A DNA stretch of 64,000 nucleotides, taken from positions 13,221,911 to 13,285,910 of the forward strand of contig NC_086376.1 of the NCBI RefSeq assembly GCF_036588685.1. The letters run 5' to 3'. The translations under genes were made by a program, and so were the position numbers. Shown piece after piece: positions 34,801 through 46,800 of this stretch; within the stretch, counting starts at the first letter, position 1; each line of letters opens with the position of its first letter. The DNA comes from Mytilus trossulus. Taxonomy: Eukaryota; Mollusca; Bivalvia; Mytilida; Mytilidae. The notes beneath the pieces were generated by a model. It saw only the letters and a program-made list of their open reading frames with translations. It ran no database searches and was not told the DNA's origin.

Positions 34801-37800
34801 ATAGGTTTCTAACACAGAATGAATGTGTTCTTATGAACTTAAATTTTTTGTTTTCTCTTAGAGCAATTCACTATGCTGTTGAATATTAATCCTCTCAAAA
34901 AAATGTTTGAAGAAATTTTCTTTTTATTTATGAAATTTCAAATGAGAAAAATTGAACCCAATTTTTGTAATCACATCCCCCTTTACCTTATTCCAAAACT
35001 AGTCTCAATTAAAATTTCTAATGGAGTTTGCAACAATAACTACTCATTTAAATACATCATAAAATATTAAGATGTAAAAAAAAACTGCTTGTTATCACTG
35101 AATTGTAAAGATTATTTTAATTTATCAGTTGGTAGTAAAAAGTGAATATACATTGTATATTATATATAACAAAGATTTAAGTTGATTCTGGACAAAGAAA
35201 GATAACTCCAATTAAAAAAAAATCTTACTATTGCACAATATTGTGCAATTAGATATTTCTTGCTTACTATTCTGGACAAAGAAAGATAACTCTAATTAAA
35301 AAAAAAGATTGCTATTTCACAATATTGTGCAATTAGATATTTCTTGCCATTGCACAATACTGTGCAATTGAAAAGACTTGCCAGTGGCGGATCCAGAAAT
35401 TTTCATAAGTGGAAGCCCGCTCCAGTCACGCTTCAGTGATTCCCTATATAAGCAACCATTTTTTTCCCCCCTGGGCCTCCCACCCTAAATCCGCCTTTGC
35501 TTGCTATTGCACAATACTTAATATAATAATTTTAGATCCTGATTTGGACCAACTTGAAAACTGGGCCCATAATCAAAAATCTAAGTACATGTTTGGATTC
35601 AGCATATCAAAGAACCCCAAGATTTCAATTTTTGTTAAAATCAAACTAAGTTTAATTTTGGACCCTTTGGACTTTATTGTAGACCAATATGAAAACAGGA
35701 CCAAAAATGAAGAATCTACATACACAGTTAGATTTGGCATATCAAAGAACTCCATTTATTCAATTTTTGATGAAATCAAAAAAAGTTTAATTTTGAACCC
35801 CGATTTGGACCAACTTGAAAACTGGGCCAATAATCAAGAATCTAAGTACATTTTTAGGTCATGTTTAGATTCAGCATATCAAAGAACCCAAACGATTCAT
35901 TTTTTGTCAAAATCAAACTAAGTTTAATTTTGGACCCTTTGGACCTTAATGTAGACCAATTTGAAAACAGGACCAAAAGTTAAGAATCTACAATCACAGT
36001 TAGATTCGGCATATCAAAGAACCCCAATTATTCAATTTTGATGAAATCAAACAAAGTTTAATTTTGGACCCTTTGGGCCCCTTATTCCTAAACTGTTGGG
36101 ACCAAAACTCCCAAAATCAATACCAACCTTCCTTTTATGGTCATAAACCTTGTGTTTAAATTTCATAGATTTCTTTTTACTTATACTAACGTTATGGTGT
36201 GAAAACCAAGAAAAATGCTTATTTGGGTCCCTTTTTGGCCCCTAATTCCTAAACTGTTGGGACCTAAACTCCCAAAATCAATACCAACCTTCCTTTTGTG
36301 GTCATAAACATTGTGTTTAAATTTCATAGATTTCTATTTACTTAAACTAACGTTATTGTGCGAAACCAAGAATAATGCTTATTTGGGCCTTTTTTGGCCC
36401 CTAATTCCAAAACTGTTGAAACCAAAACTCCCAAAATCAATCCCAACCTTTCTTTTCTGGTCATAAACCTTGTGTCAAAATTTCAAAGATTCTATTAACT
36501 TAAACTAAAGTTATAGTGCGAAAACCAAGAAAATGCTTATTTGGGCCCTTTTTGGCCCCTAATTCCTAAAATGTTGGGACCAAAACTCACAAAATCGATA
36601 CCAACCTTCCTTTTGAGGTCATAAACCTTGTGTTAAAATTTCATCGATTTCTATTCACTTTTACTAAAGTTAGAGTGCGAAAATTAAAAGTATTCGGACG
36701 ACGACGACAACGACGACGCCAACGTGATAGTAATATACGACGAAATTTTTTTCAAATTTTGCGGTCGTATAAAAATATCTCATAATGAACAATTTAACTA
36801 CTGACTTCTTTAAACAGCTTTGAATGAAATTAGCAATAGTGCACATTAAAATTTATTAGCAACTTCACTGATCATCATGAATGATCAGGGGGGATCCAGC
36901 CATTTTAAAAGGGGGAGGGGTACAAACCCAGGACAAAGGGGGGGGGGGGGGAGGGGTACAAACCCAGGACAAAGGGGGGGGGAGGGGTTCCAACTATAGG
37001 TTCCCATTCAAATGCATTGATCGTCCAAAAAACCCTCCCCCTGGATCCGCCACTGATGATTTAAAGTTGAAATTCAAGTTTTACTAAAAGTATCACATTA
37101 TACTTATCAGGCCAGATAGTAATGACAATCTGAAAGAACATTTGTGTACACATGAATGGCTATAGTATTATAAAACCAAAATGACATACTTAGTAAGTTG
37201 TTGTTTGTGGTTTCCAACATCATGTAATAAGGTTATTCTATCCTCTTCTCTGTCTTGTTCATTAGCAAGTCTTTCTAGATCCTACAAATATCAAACATAG
37301 AAGTTAATTCAGAAAATTTATGAAGTATAAACTGTATAAAACTGACACAGATGTTTCTCGCCTTTATGAAATTTTGATAGTTATACAATTGTCGATGTTA
37401 ATATGGTAATAGTTGAACAAGTCAACAAAACAAAACATTCAAAGTCAATGCAATGACGAGAAAGGGCCAAATATCATATGTGGAAATGATAAAACCAATG
37501 CTTTTACAACATGTACAACAGCATACCAAATATCATTGACCTATTACTAGCAGTTATTAAGAATATAGAAGTTGTCAAAAAATTTAACAGTCTGTAAATC
37601 AAAGACTGCTAAAGATCAGTTATCAACACTTTAAAATTCCTTTATGGATAAAAAATAAATAAAAAAATATACACTATTCTCAATTTTACTATGAACACAT
37701 TGAGTTTTGGTCACTTTTGTAAGATAAATATATATAGTATATGGGCAGGAATTCGCTAATGCTCCTTTAGTGTGACATTGTAAGAAAAAAATAAAAATCA

Positions 37801-40800
37801 TTATAAGCTTCTAAATTTTTTACAAATTATTGCTACAAATGGTGTCCTTCTATTTGTAACCAAAAAAATCATTTTTAAACTTGCGTCAGTTTGGAACCAA
37901 AGCAAATAATGAATTTGGAGCATGTAACATGGACACTTTTTCCAAATTGAGATTAATGATTCCTTAACTTATTCAACATTCAATATCATATATATTGATC
38001 ACAAAACATTGTCTATCATCAAAACTCTAAAATGTATATTTTCATTTCTTTCAGAAATTTTGTGAAAACAAGTTTCTTCTACTTTTCTGTCAATGTTACA
38101 TGCAATGTTTAAGAGAAAAAATACACTAAGAATCATTTTCTTTCTGAACATGTAAAGGCTCTTTTTCATTGTGTTACCCTCACATTAAAAAATTGTATTA
38201 ATATTTTTGCAATTATCTCATTTCTGTCATAAAATAGTGACTTAAATGTTGCATGTAACGTGGACACAAAAAATATGAATAATGAACCATGCCAGAATTG
38301 ACCTTAAAAGATATAAAAAGCCTCCAAACAACCATCTGAATGTAAATTAAACAATAATACTGCCACATTTCTCATATATGATATTATTTAAATTGTGGTT
38401 AATACCAAAACCATTCACCTAAATTTCAGACAGCAGACATATTTTTTAACTATACCAGAAGTTATGCTTGTTCATGGTGGTACACTATGGAAGGCTAAAT
38501 TAAAAGATATTCAAATGTCAAAATAACCAGAAAAATAAAATTAAGACCAAAGATAGATCAATTGATGAAGGAGTCATCCAAAATTTCCACAACATGAAAC
38601 ATTTTTATATCAGTAAGTAAGCAACCGTTTTTTTTATGCACAGGGATGAGATTGATAAGAAGACAACCACACAACCATCAGCATCCACAAGTTTCTCACT
38701 CAATAACTAATACTGACAAAGTAAGGGTACAAAATGATTACATGTATCCCTCATTCATGTGACACAGTTACACTTAAAACTAATAGTATGAAAAACCAAG
38801 ACAAAACATGGACAAATCTACAAGAGGTTGATACAGCTGCATTTATTGAGAATCTTATTTTCAATCGTTTACATAACTTCTATAAAGAACAATTTGGGTT
38901 TCATCTTTGAGGTTGTTGTCTGATAGACATATTACCCCATATCTCGTTTTATTTCTGCTGGTTAATCTTACATTTATGATAACTTTTTAAGGTTTAAACA
39001 ATAATTTTATTTCAAACATTCAAAACAAGTTTCTTGTTTCTTGTTTTCTGTCTCCAACATCTTCAACTATCTATCGGAAAAAAGAAAAAAACAAAACAAC
39101 AATTAATCTACCCTCAAACAGAACCAAAATCCATGCATAGATTATAAAATTTACAATAATATAGAAACTCTCAAATATCTTGTTTCGATTTTTCAATGCC
39201 ATTTCATCTTGAAAACTTGTTACCTAAACTACAGGAAGCCACAATTTAAAGGGCCCCATAATGACCAGTGTAAAACAATTCAGAAGAGAAAACCAACACC
39301 CACTAGACCATAGTCCTGTTTTCAACTTTATTTGGCCTTCTTTTACTTTTTTGTTTCATTGGCGTCACTGAAGAGTCTTTTGTAAACGAAAAGCGTTTCT
39401 GGCCTACAAAATTTCAATTCTGGTATCCATGATGAGTTTATTATTATTATTTTGAAATCAGAAGGAGCCTGAACCTCTTATAATGCAAAAGGTATTCTGG
39501 AATGTCAATTATTGGCATAACAATTGAAAAAAAAATGTTACAAATTGAATTCCTCATGATTTCTATAATGAGCATCAGTAAATACACATGATACATGTGT
39601 TGACTGGTGATTGAAAAGGGATAAATAAACAAGATTTTGAAATAACTATCTTCCACACTGCTGTAGAATAGTTAAATTGGAGATCACTAGTATGTCTGCA
39701 TGCACAGTCACCATCATCTGGTTTTCTGACACAGAAAAACACTACTATCTGACTGGCTGAAAGGACCGTCACCACCTGACTCACTAATAGGGACCTTATC
39801 AGACTGGCTTACACAGACATCATAATCTGCCAGGCTGATAGGGTTATCACCATCTGACAGGCTGAAAGGGATATCACCATCTGACTGGCTGACAGGGACA
39901 TCACCATCTGACTGGCTGACAGGGACATCACCATCTGATTGGCTGACAGGAACATCACCATATGACTGACTGGCAGGAACATCACCAACTGACTGACTGG
40001 CAGGAACATCACCAACTGACTGACTAATATGAACATCACCATCTGCCAGGTTGACTAGGACATCACCATCTGTTGGCTGACAGGGATATTACCCTCTGAC
40101 TGGCTTACAAGAACATCACAGACTGACTGACTGACAGGAACATCACCAACTAACTGATTGACTGATATGTACATCACCATCTTCCAGGCTGACAGGGACA
40201 TCACCATCTGTCTGGCTACCAGGGACATCACCATATGACTGGTTGTCAGGGACAGTATCTTTTTGCAGCATCTTCCTGAGAGTTTTCTTCGTCATATTTA
40301 TTGCTGATCATCTTTTTCTTTCTTTGGTTTATATTGCCTGTAGATTTTTTTTATTAAAAAAAGCATGTAAATTTTCAAGACCGACACCAATTTTGTTGTC
40401 AATGAAGAAAATACACTTCTATAAAGAATATTTATATTTAGAAATAAAGATGAAGTTTGATGGTGGTAAAACAAGTTAAATTATCAATAATCTCTTTATA
40501 GAGCAAAGAAGTTAGTAAATGTTATCAGTTCTGTTCATGCGTGTAACATTGACAGAAAAGTAAAAGGTTGTATGTCAATGTTACATACATGAAGACCAGG
40601 AGATATAAGTGGTGTGCTTAATAGTCAACTTTGGAGAAATAATATAATTGCTGCCCAGTAATATCTAATTAATCATTTAGGTTATAAAATGTTATATAAA
40701 TGTCTGACTTTAAGGAAGTAATACCTTTGCATGTAACATAAAATAATCTTGACACAAAATATTGTTGTCAATGTTACTAACTAGTGTTAAAAGACAAATT

Positions 40801-43800
40801 AAACAGGAAAACATGAAAAGGCTTTAATTTTGTAAAATAAAAATAAGATAATACATTGTAGCTCCATATGGCAGTAAGTTTTGTTTACGCATGTAACACT
40901 GGCCTGAACATGTAAAAGTCTAAATAATAGACTCTGTCAATGTTACATACACAATTTCTTAATGAAAAAAAAGTTTAATTTGGGTTTACTTTATACATTA
41001 TTTTTTAAAATAAGTATCATAATAATAACTTTGAATATTAAAAATTAGATAAACTGTTGATTTTAACACAGTAAAATCTTCTCATGTAACACAAAAAAGA
41101 CCTGATACAAAAATCGTAGTCCATGTTACTCATAAAGTTATCATAGGAGCATCAAAGAAATTGTGTGATGACAATATTTCAGATGTTAGTCATTTATAAA
41201 CTCAGATAAACTCATTTTAAAGCTCATAACAGAGGTTTGGAAATCAATGCTTTTAAAACATTATAATTCTGGGTTATGTATGTAACATTGACAGGAACAC
41301 CAACAAATGATGAGGAAAAATTGCTAGTCAATCAGGAAAAAAATAAACACAAATAATTAAAACTCATTTATTTCTTTAATATCATTTTAATGAAGCAAAT
41401 TTAAATTTCAATAAGATTTTATTGATTGAATAATTGTATGCACATTTATTAGGTTGTAGCATGTAACCTGGACGCAGAAGATGTGTCAATGTTACATACC
41501 TTTAAACAATAAGAATTACAAGTAAATATTGTAAAGTCTAGAAATCAAGAAAGATCAACAACTTCTCTGTTTAGAATTCAGCATAAATTTACATTTGATT
41601 TAATATTATGCACTGGCCAATTATGCTTTAAGTGTAATAAAGTAATATTGTTTTTATTCTGGTGTCAATGTTACATTTTATGTTTTCAAATTAAGTGGCC
41701 AGTTATCTTTATAATGCTGAGAATGAATACAAGTACTAGTTAATCAAATTGGCAATTAATCTGTGGTATTTCATGTAATAAATTAGATTGATAAGGCAAA
41801 CCGTACAAAAAAAAGCTTTTGCATGTATCATAGACACCTTTCCTTGGTAAATATTTTCGTGTCAATGTTATGTACAGAAATCTCTCCAGCAATAAAATGG
41901 ATATCGTAAGGGTCAAACCTGTTTAAATACAAGATAAACTTGTATTTTTTGACAAAATTGCAAAGCAAGTCACACATCATTATCAAAGAACCTAATTTAC
42001 ACAGAAAGTGCATGTAACACTTCATTGTGAGGTAAAATTAACCTGGTCCCACTCTCTTATCATCTGCTTGATCACTGGTAGATGCCAAGTGTGAAAGATG
42101 GCAAAGCCACATTTTAATGTAATTGTCAGTGGGTTAATGAAATGTGAAAAAAATAATTATGGTAATGCTTACTATAAAAAGTATGCAACTGTTATAAAAA
42201 GATGAGTATTATTGGGCAGTATTGACACGAAAATGAAATAAATTTTCTTACCTTCTATATTTTTCAAACTTCAGTTGATTGATAAAAATCATGAAATCCA
42301 AATTGTACCCATTGTTGACAGCTTTCAAAATTTGCCATGCTGGACCAATAACTTGTTTCCAAAGCTAATCAGCTAATGAAAAGGTGCATGTAACATTTGT
42401 TGACCCGAAAAGTTACATGCACTTGTCCATTTTCAAACGTATTTTATTTGCAGCAATAATCGGATTCTGTACAAAATGGGGTTTCTAAATGATAGACCGA
42501 TCATTTTGCAGTTGATTTTCAACTATTATAGTAGAACAATTCTTCAGGCATATTCTAAATATGGCATGGGGTTTTGCCACTGCAGAAATGTCACACTTTT
42601 TGTCTACAGTTTTCAACTGCCAGCACTTAACAAGTGCTGATTTTTTGTTGATTTTTTCAATTGGATCCAATTTTTTTGCATTTGGCAATAAAGACTAACC
42701 CACTTTGATATTTAAACAATGTTTATTCTCCAAATTTGCATGATTTCTTTATTTTTTAATTGGATAAACACTATTGACCCTAAAATTTCACTAGCGAATT
42801 CCTGCCCATATAATAAAAATTATAACAAAATGCATCCATTATCTATTTTAAGTCATACTGATACAAAAATTACCTCGATCTTCTTGCGTAGTTTACGAAG
42901 TTTACCCCTTATTTCTGTATTTATTTCTTCTAATGCTTCCCTGGAATCTGCTTGTGTTCGTATATCCTAAAATAATTAAAATTCCAGAACAACTTAATGC
43001 TTAAGAATCTACAACCAGGGGTCGAAATTAGCGCTAGTCCGGTAGTCCGGGACTAGTAAAATTTGCTTCTGACCAGTAGATTTTTTCAGCTGGTGGTCCG
43101 GTGGACCAGTAGAAATTTGTCGATAAAATCACTGATTGCATAGCAATCTCCGTTTGTTTACAAAACAATGTACAATGTACCTGTGGAATCAATTACACGG
43201 TATTGGGGGGTATTACAATCGATCAAGTTAATTAGTATCTCGGATGAACGTCCTTCACAACAATATAAAATGTAGAAATTTTTGAAAGGAGACAAAAAAA
43301 ATTAAGGTAATTTAATCCTGTCCCTTCCTGCTCATTCTGCTGATGCAGAAAGGGGGTTTTCTGAGATGAAACTTGTAAAGAATGATTAGCGATCAAAATT
43401 GCGTCCAACTGTTATATAAATTAGATCTTTTTATTCATTATGTTTCACACTCATGACACTGAAGATATAGCAACATGTGATCCAGTCCCGACTATTGAAA
43501 TGTGAAATATTTCTGGACAGCGCTCCAGACAATCTAGTCAGGCACCCTACATGTATGGTCGTCGTGAGGATTGCGATGACGTGGAAGACAATGTTGATAT
43601 TTTTTCTGTCCTTGATCCTGATTTTGATAAAGAAAATCATTGAGATTACCAAAGTCTTTATCGAAATCAGAATAAAGACTATTCCTTTGTTACTGTCTAA
43701 CTTATGTACATTTTATTTAAACGAAAGCATCAAAATTAAACATCTGTCATTTATATTAGTGTTTGTCAAATTAATGTCATTTTTGCAGGACAAGTAGATT

Positions 43801-46800
43801 TGGAGCCGGACCAGTAGAGTTTTCAGGCCACTGGTCCGGCTGGCCAGTACACAAAAAAGCTTAAATTCGACCCCTGTCTACAACATACATGTACCTTTAC
43901 CAATAAATAGACCACTAACATGACTAAAGCATGTAAGGTCTACATGTATGTTTGTGGTAGGGAAAACTACATTTGTATACTACATTTGTAAGTTATATAT
44001 TTATGTACATATATCAATCTGATCAACAATTTAAAAGAAAACAATCAATTTTACCATGGCTATAGGATTACATGTGTAAAGACATGAAGAAGCAAATAGT
44101 AATACACAACATTATAATAAATTTGAAAGCCCCTTTAAATGGTTTTGTTGAACCATGAAATTCATCTTGCACATTAAACCCCCTTGGCCATTTTGAAAAG
44201 TTGGCAGGTATGCACTATGGTCTATCTTCAAAACCAGTGAAATTACTTCAAAATGACCTTACAGACAATGACAAATAGTAAGCAACAAATCAAACTTTAG
44301 GGAGTACTCAGCAGTTGGACTGAATACATAAATAACAACAGACATGCCCTATGGTGACCTATAGTTGTTAATGTCTGTGTCATTTTGGTCTCTTGTGGAC
44401 AGTTGTCTCATTGGCAATCATACCATATCTTCTTTTTTATATGCCAGCTCCAGACCTCAATTAAACTGATTGAAAGATAATGTCTTCATCAGGGCCAATC
44501 CCTCACGTTAGAGGTTTAGTATCATACTATCATAAAATATATGAGGAGTACATAACCCATGTCATGCCAACAATTGTTTTTTTTAAATAAATGTGTTTAG
44601 TTCTGATGCATAGACCCTATAAGTGAATCAATATTAAAATATGCAATCTTTAATGACCTGACAACAGTATTGTAACTATATCCCTTCCTAATAAGTCTGT
44701 TTAAAGGTTTTGTAAGCTTTTAAGGTGACATTTTTGTGCTTTGTAAAGAATATTAGCATAAAAGATTGAATGTGAAATACCTGAACATACAAGATGTCTG
44801 CATGTTGAGTTATGTTTACAAATTATTTCCTTACACAGATGATAAAATTTAGTAAATGTAGAACTAACATCCGAACCATTACATTATTTTCAGTTTCCTT
44901 TTGAACATCAAAATATGTGAGCATTAAAAAGAAACCGAAAATACTGTAATTGATGCACCGGATGTGTTAATAAAAGTTGGTCCCTTATGGTTTGTTGTTA
45001 ATTTACATTCTTGAATTTATGAAAGAATGTAAATTAACAACAAACCATAAGGGACCAACTTTTATTAACACATCCGGTGCAGATGTATCAGAAATAGATT
45101 ACTTTCTACACAGCAATATAGAACTACAGCCATCTAAGAGAATAACAGACCATCCAGTAAATGTCTCTGACCATCACCCAATACTTCTCCAAATGCAATG
45201 CTATTTAATTCAACATGCTCAACAAACATCAAACAATCAGAAACTGAAAATTAAATGGGAAAAATTAGATAAACAACAATACACGGACATCATTAGCAAA
45301 GAGATCATCAAATATTCAGATATGCTAGAAAACGATAATGAGAGCATAGACCAGATCATTAAAGATACAACAAATTTAATGTCTGAAACAGCCAAAAAAG
45401 TTAGCAAACAGAAGACATATGGCAAGAACAAACTAAAATTAAATATCTGGAACAAAGAAATTGCTGACGCATTAAAAGCCAATAAGCAAGCATACAAGAT
45501 ATGGAAGGACAATGGACGTCCAATGAACATCGACCATCCATTAATTATTGAAAAGAAACTGACAAGGAAAACATTTAGGACGGAAATCAGGAACGAAGAG
45601 CTACGAAGGAAACATAATGAGAGGAACATCTTGATACACTCGAATAGTGGCGACAAAAATCTTTTCTACAAACTGATACGTAAGCAAAGACAAAATGGCA
45701 ATACCTTCATAAACGACCTAAACGTTGATGGAGAAACTTTCGAAAGAGATGATATCTTATCTGGATGGCATACTCATTTTAAAAAACTGGCAATACCAAC
45801 TGAACATCCATCATTTAATTACCAGCATTTACAACTATGTGAAATGGACTATGATACAATCTTAGAAATAAGTCGCCAATTTACATCAAAAGAAGTAAGC
45901 CTGGATATCATTCAAAAAGCTATTAAATCCATAAATAAAGGAAAAGCAGAAGACATATATGGCGTTTCCATAGAAAATTATTTATATGGAGGGGACCTAT
46001 TTTTGAAATTTCTACATAAACTCATTAATACTATGTTTCAAAAAAGGCTGATTCCTGATTTTATAAAGATGGGTCTATTATCACCAGTTTACAAAAACAA
46101 AGGAGACAAATCCTACTCCAAGAACTACCGTGGTATAGTTGTTTTACCAATATTATTGAAAATAATTGAGTACATACTACGTGATGATCTGAGAAAACAT
46201 TCTCTCGACCTGCAGTCAATACTACAGAGAGGCTTCACTGCAAATGCGTCTCCACTGAATGCAGCAATCATAGTTGAGGATGTATATAGAGAATACATGG
46301 ACAAGAAATCGCCATTTCTTATAGCTTTACTGGATGCGAAATCTGCCTTTGATGTTGTGGTCCTAAAAATGCTTCTACGGAAAGTACACTTCACCGGTGT
46401 CAATCCAGCGACTTGGATATTAATTGATGAAATACATAAAAACACAGAAGCATGCGTCAAATGGGCAAATGATTATTCAGAAAAGTTTCCAGTCCAACAG
46501 GGAGTTAAACAGGGAGGTCTTCTCAGTGCAGATCTGTATAAAATATATATTGAAGATTTACTTCATAATTTTGAAAATGTTGCACAGGGATGCACAATTG
46601 GAGAAACCTCTGTTAATGCAATAGCCTGTGCGGATGATGTTGCCTTGATGAGCGAAAATCCAGCAGAACTACAACTTCTCATAAATATAGCTGCTGAATA
46701 TAGTCAAAACCATCACTATCTACTACAGCCTCAAAAAAGCGTTGTCTTACAAATAGAACCATCTAACCGCAAGAAACAGTCTAAATCAGTCAATTTAACT

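Larger units (their letters stand above)
37738..42812. mobile_element. 5.1 kb coding-poor TIR element filling BNIP1 intron 2
   Basis: The ends TGGGCAGGAATTCGCTA and TAGCGAATTCCTGCCCA are perfect inverted repeats, bordered by TATA on both sides (37738-37741 region and 42809-42812). A TATA or TA duplication is possible but cannot be told from a longer palindromic terminus. The element takes up 91 percent of the intron. No open frame above about 85 codons looks coding. Inside are about twenty copies of GCATGTAACATTGACA or its reverse, a 27-bp minisatellite (39741-40253) and a decayed fragment of repeat 'E' with a hammerhead-like core (39246-39430). Superfamily unknown. Confidence 0.7.

Noticed and set aside
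35409..35921. 170-codon open frame
   Set aside because: It runs across tandem units of repeat 'B' on the strand opposite the copy at 10065, has repeated low-complexity phrases and no known domain.
36920..36990. G-quadruplex regulatory site
   Set aside because: The G runs belong to a MITE inside an intron; their presence does not show a regulatory role.
39809..40042. 77-codon frame with nine-residue repeats
   Set aside because: It is a consequence of a 27-bp minisatellite; there is no splice context or homology.
43477..43797. 106-codon frame in the hAT element
   Set aside because: It is in another frame from the transposase relic and has no hAT motif.
44977..45022. Natural start of the LINE protein
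   Set aside because: These codons come from the reversed foldback arm and loop; the element is truncated inside the endonuclease, so its true start is missing.
45237..45656. 139-codon minus-strand frame
   Set aside because: It is the antisense shadow of the LINE reading frame.
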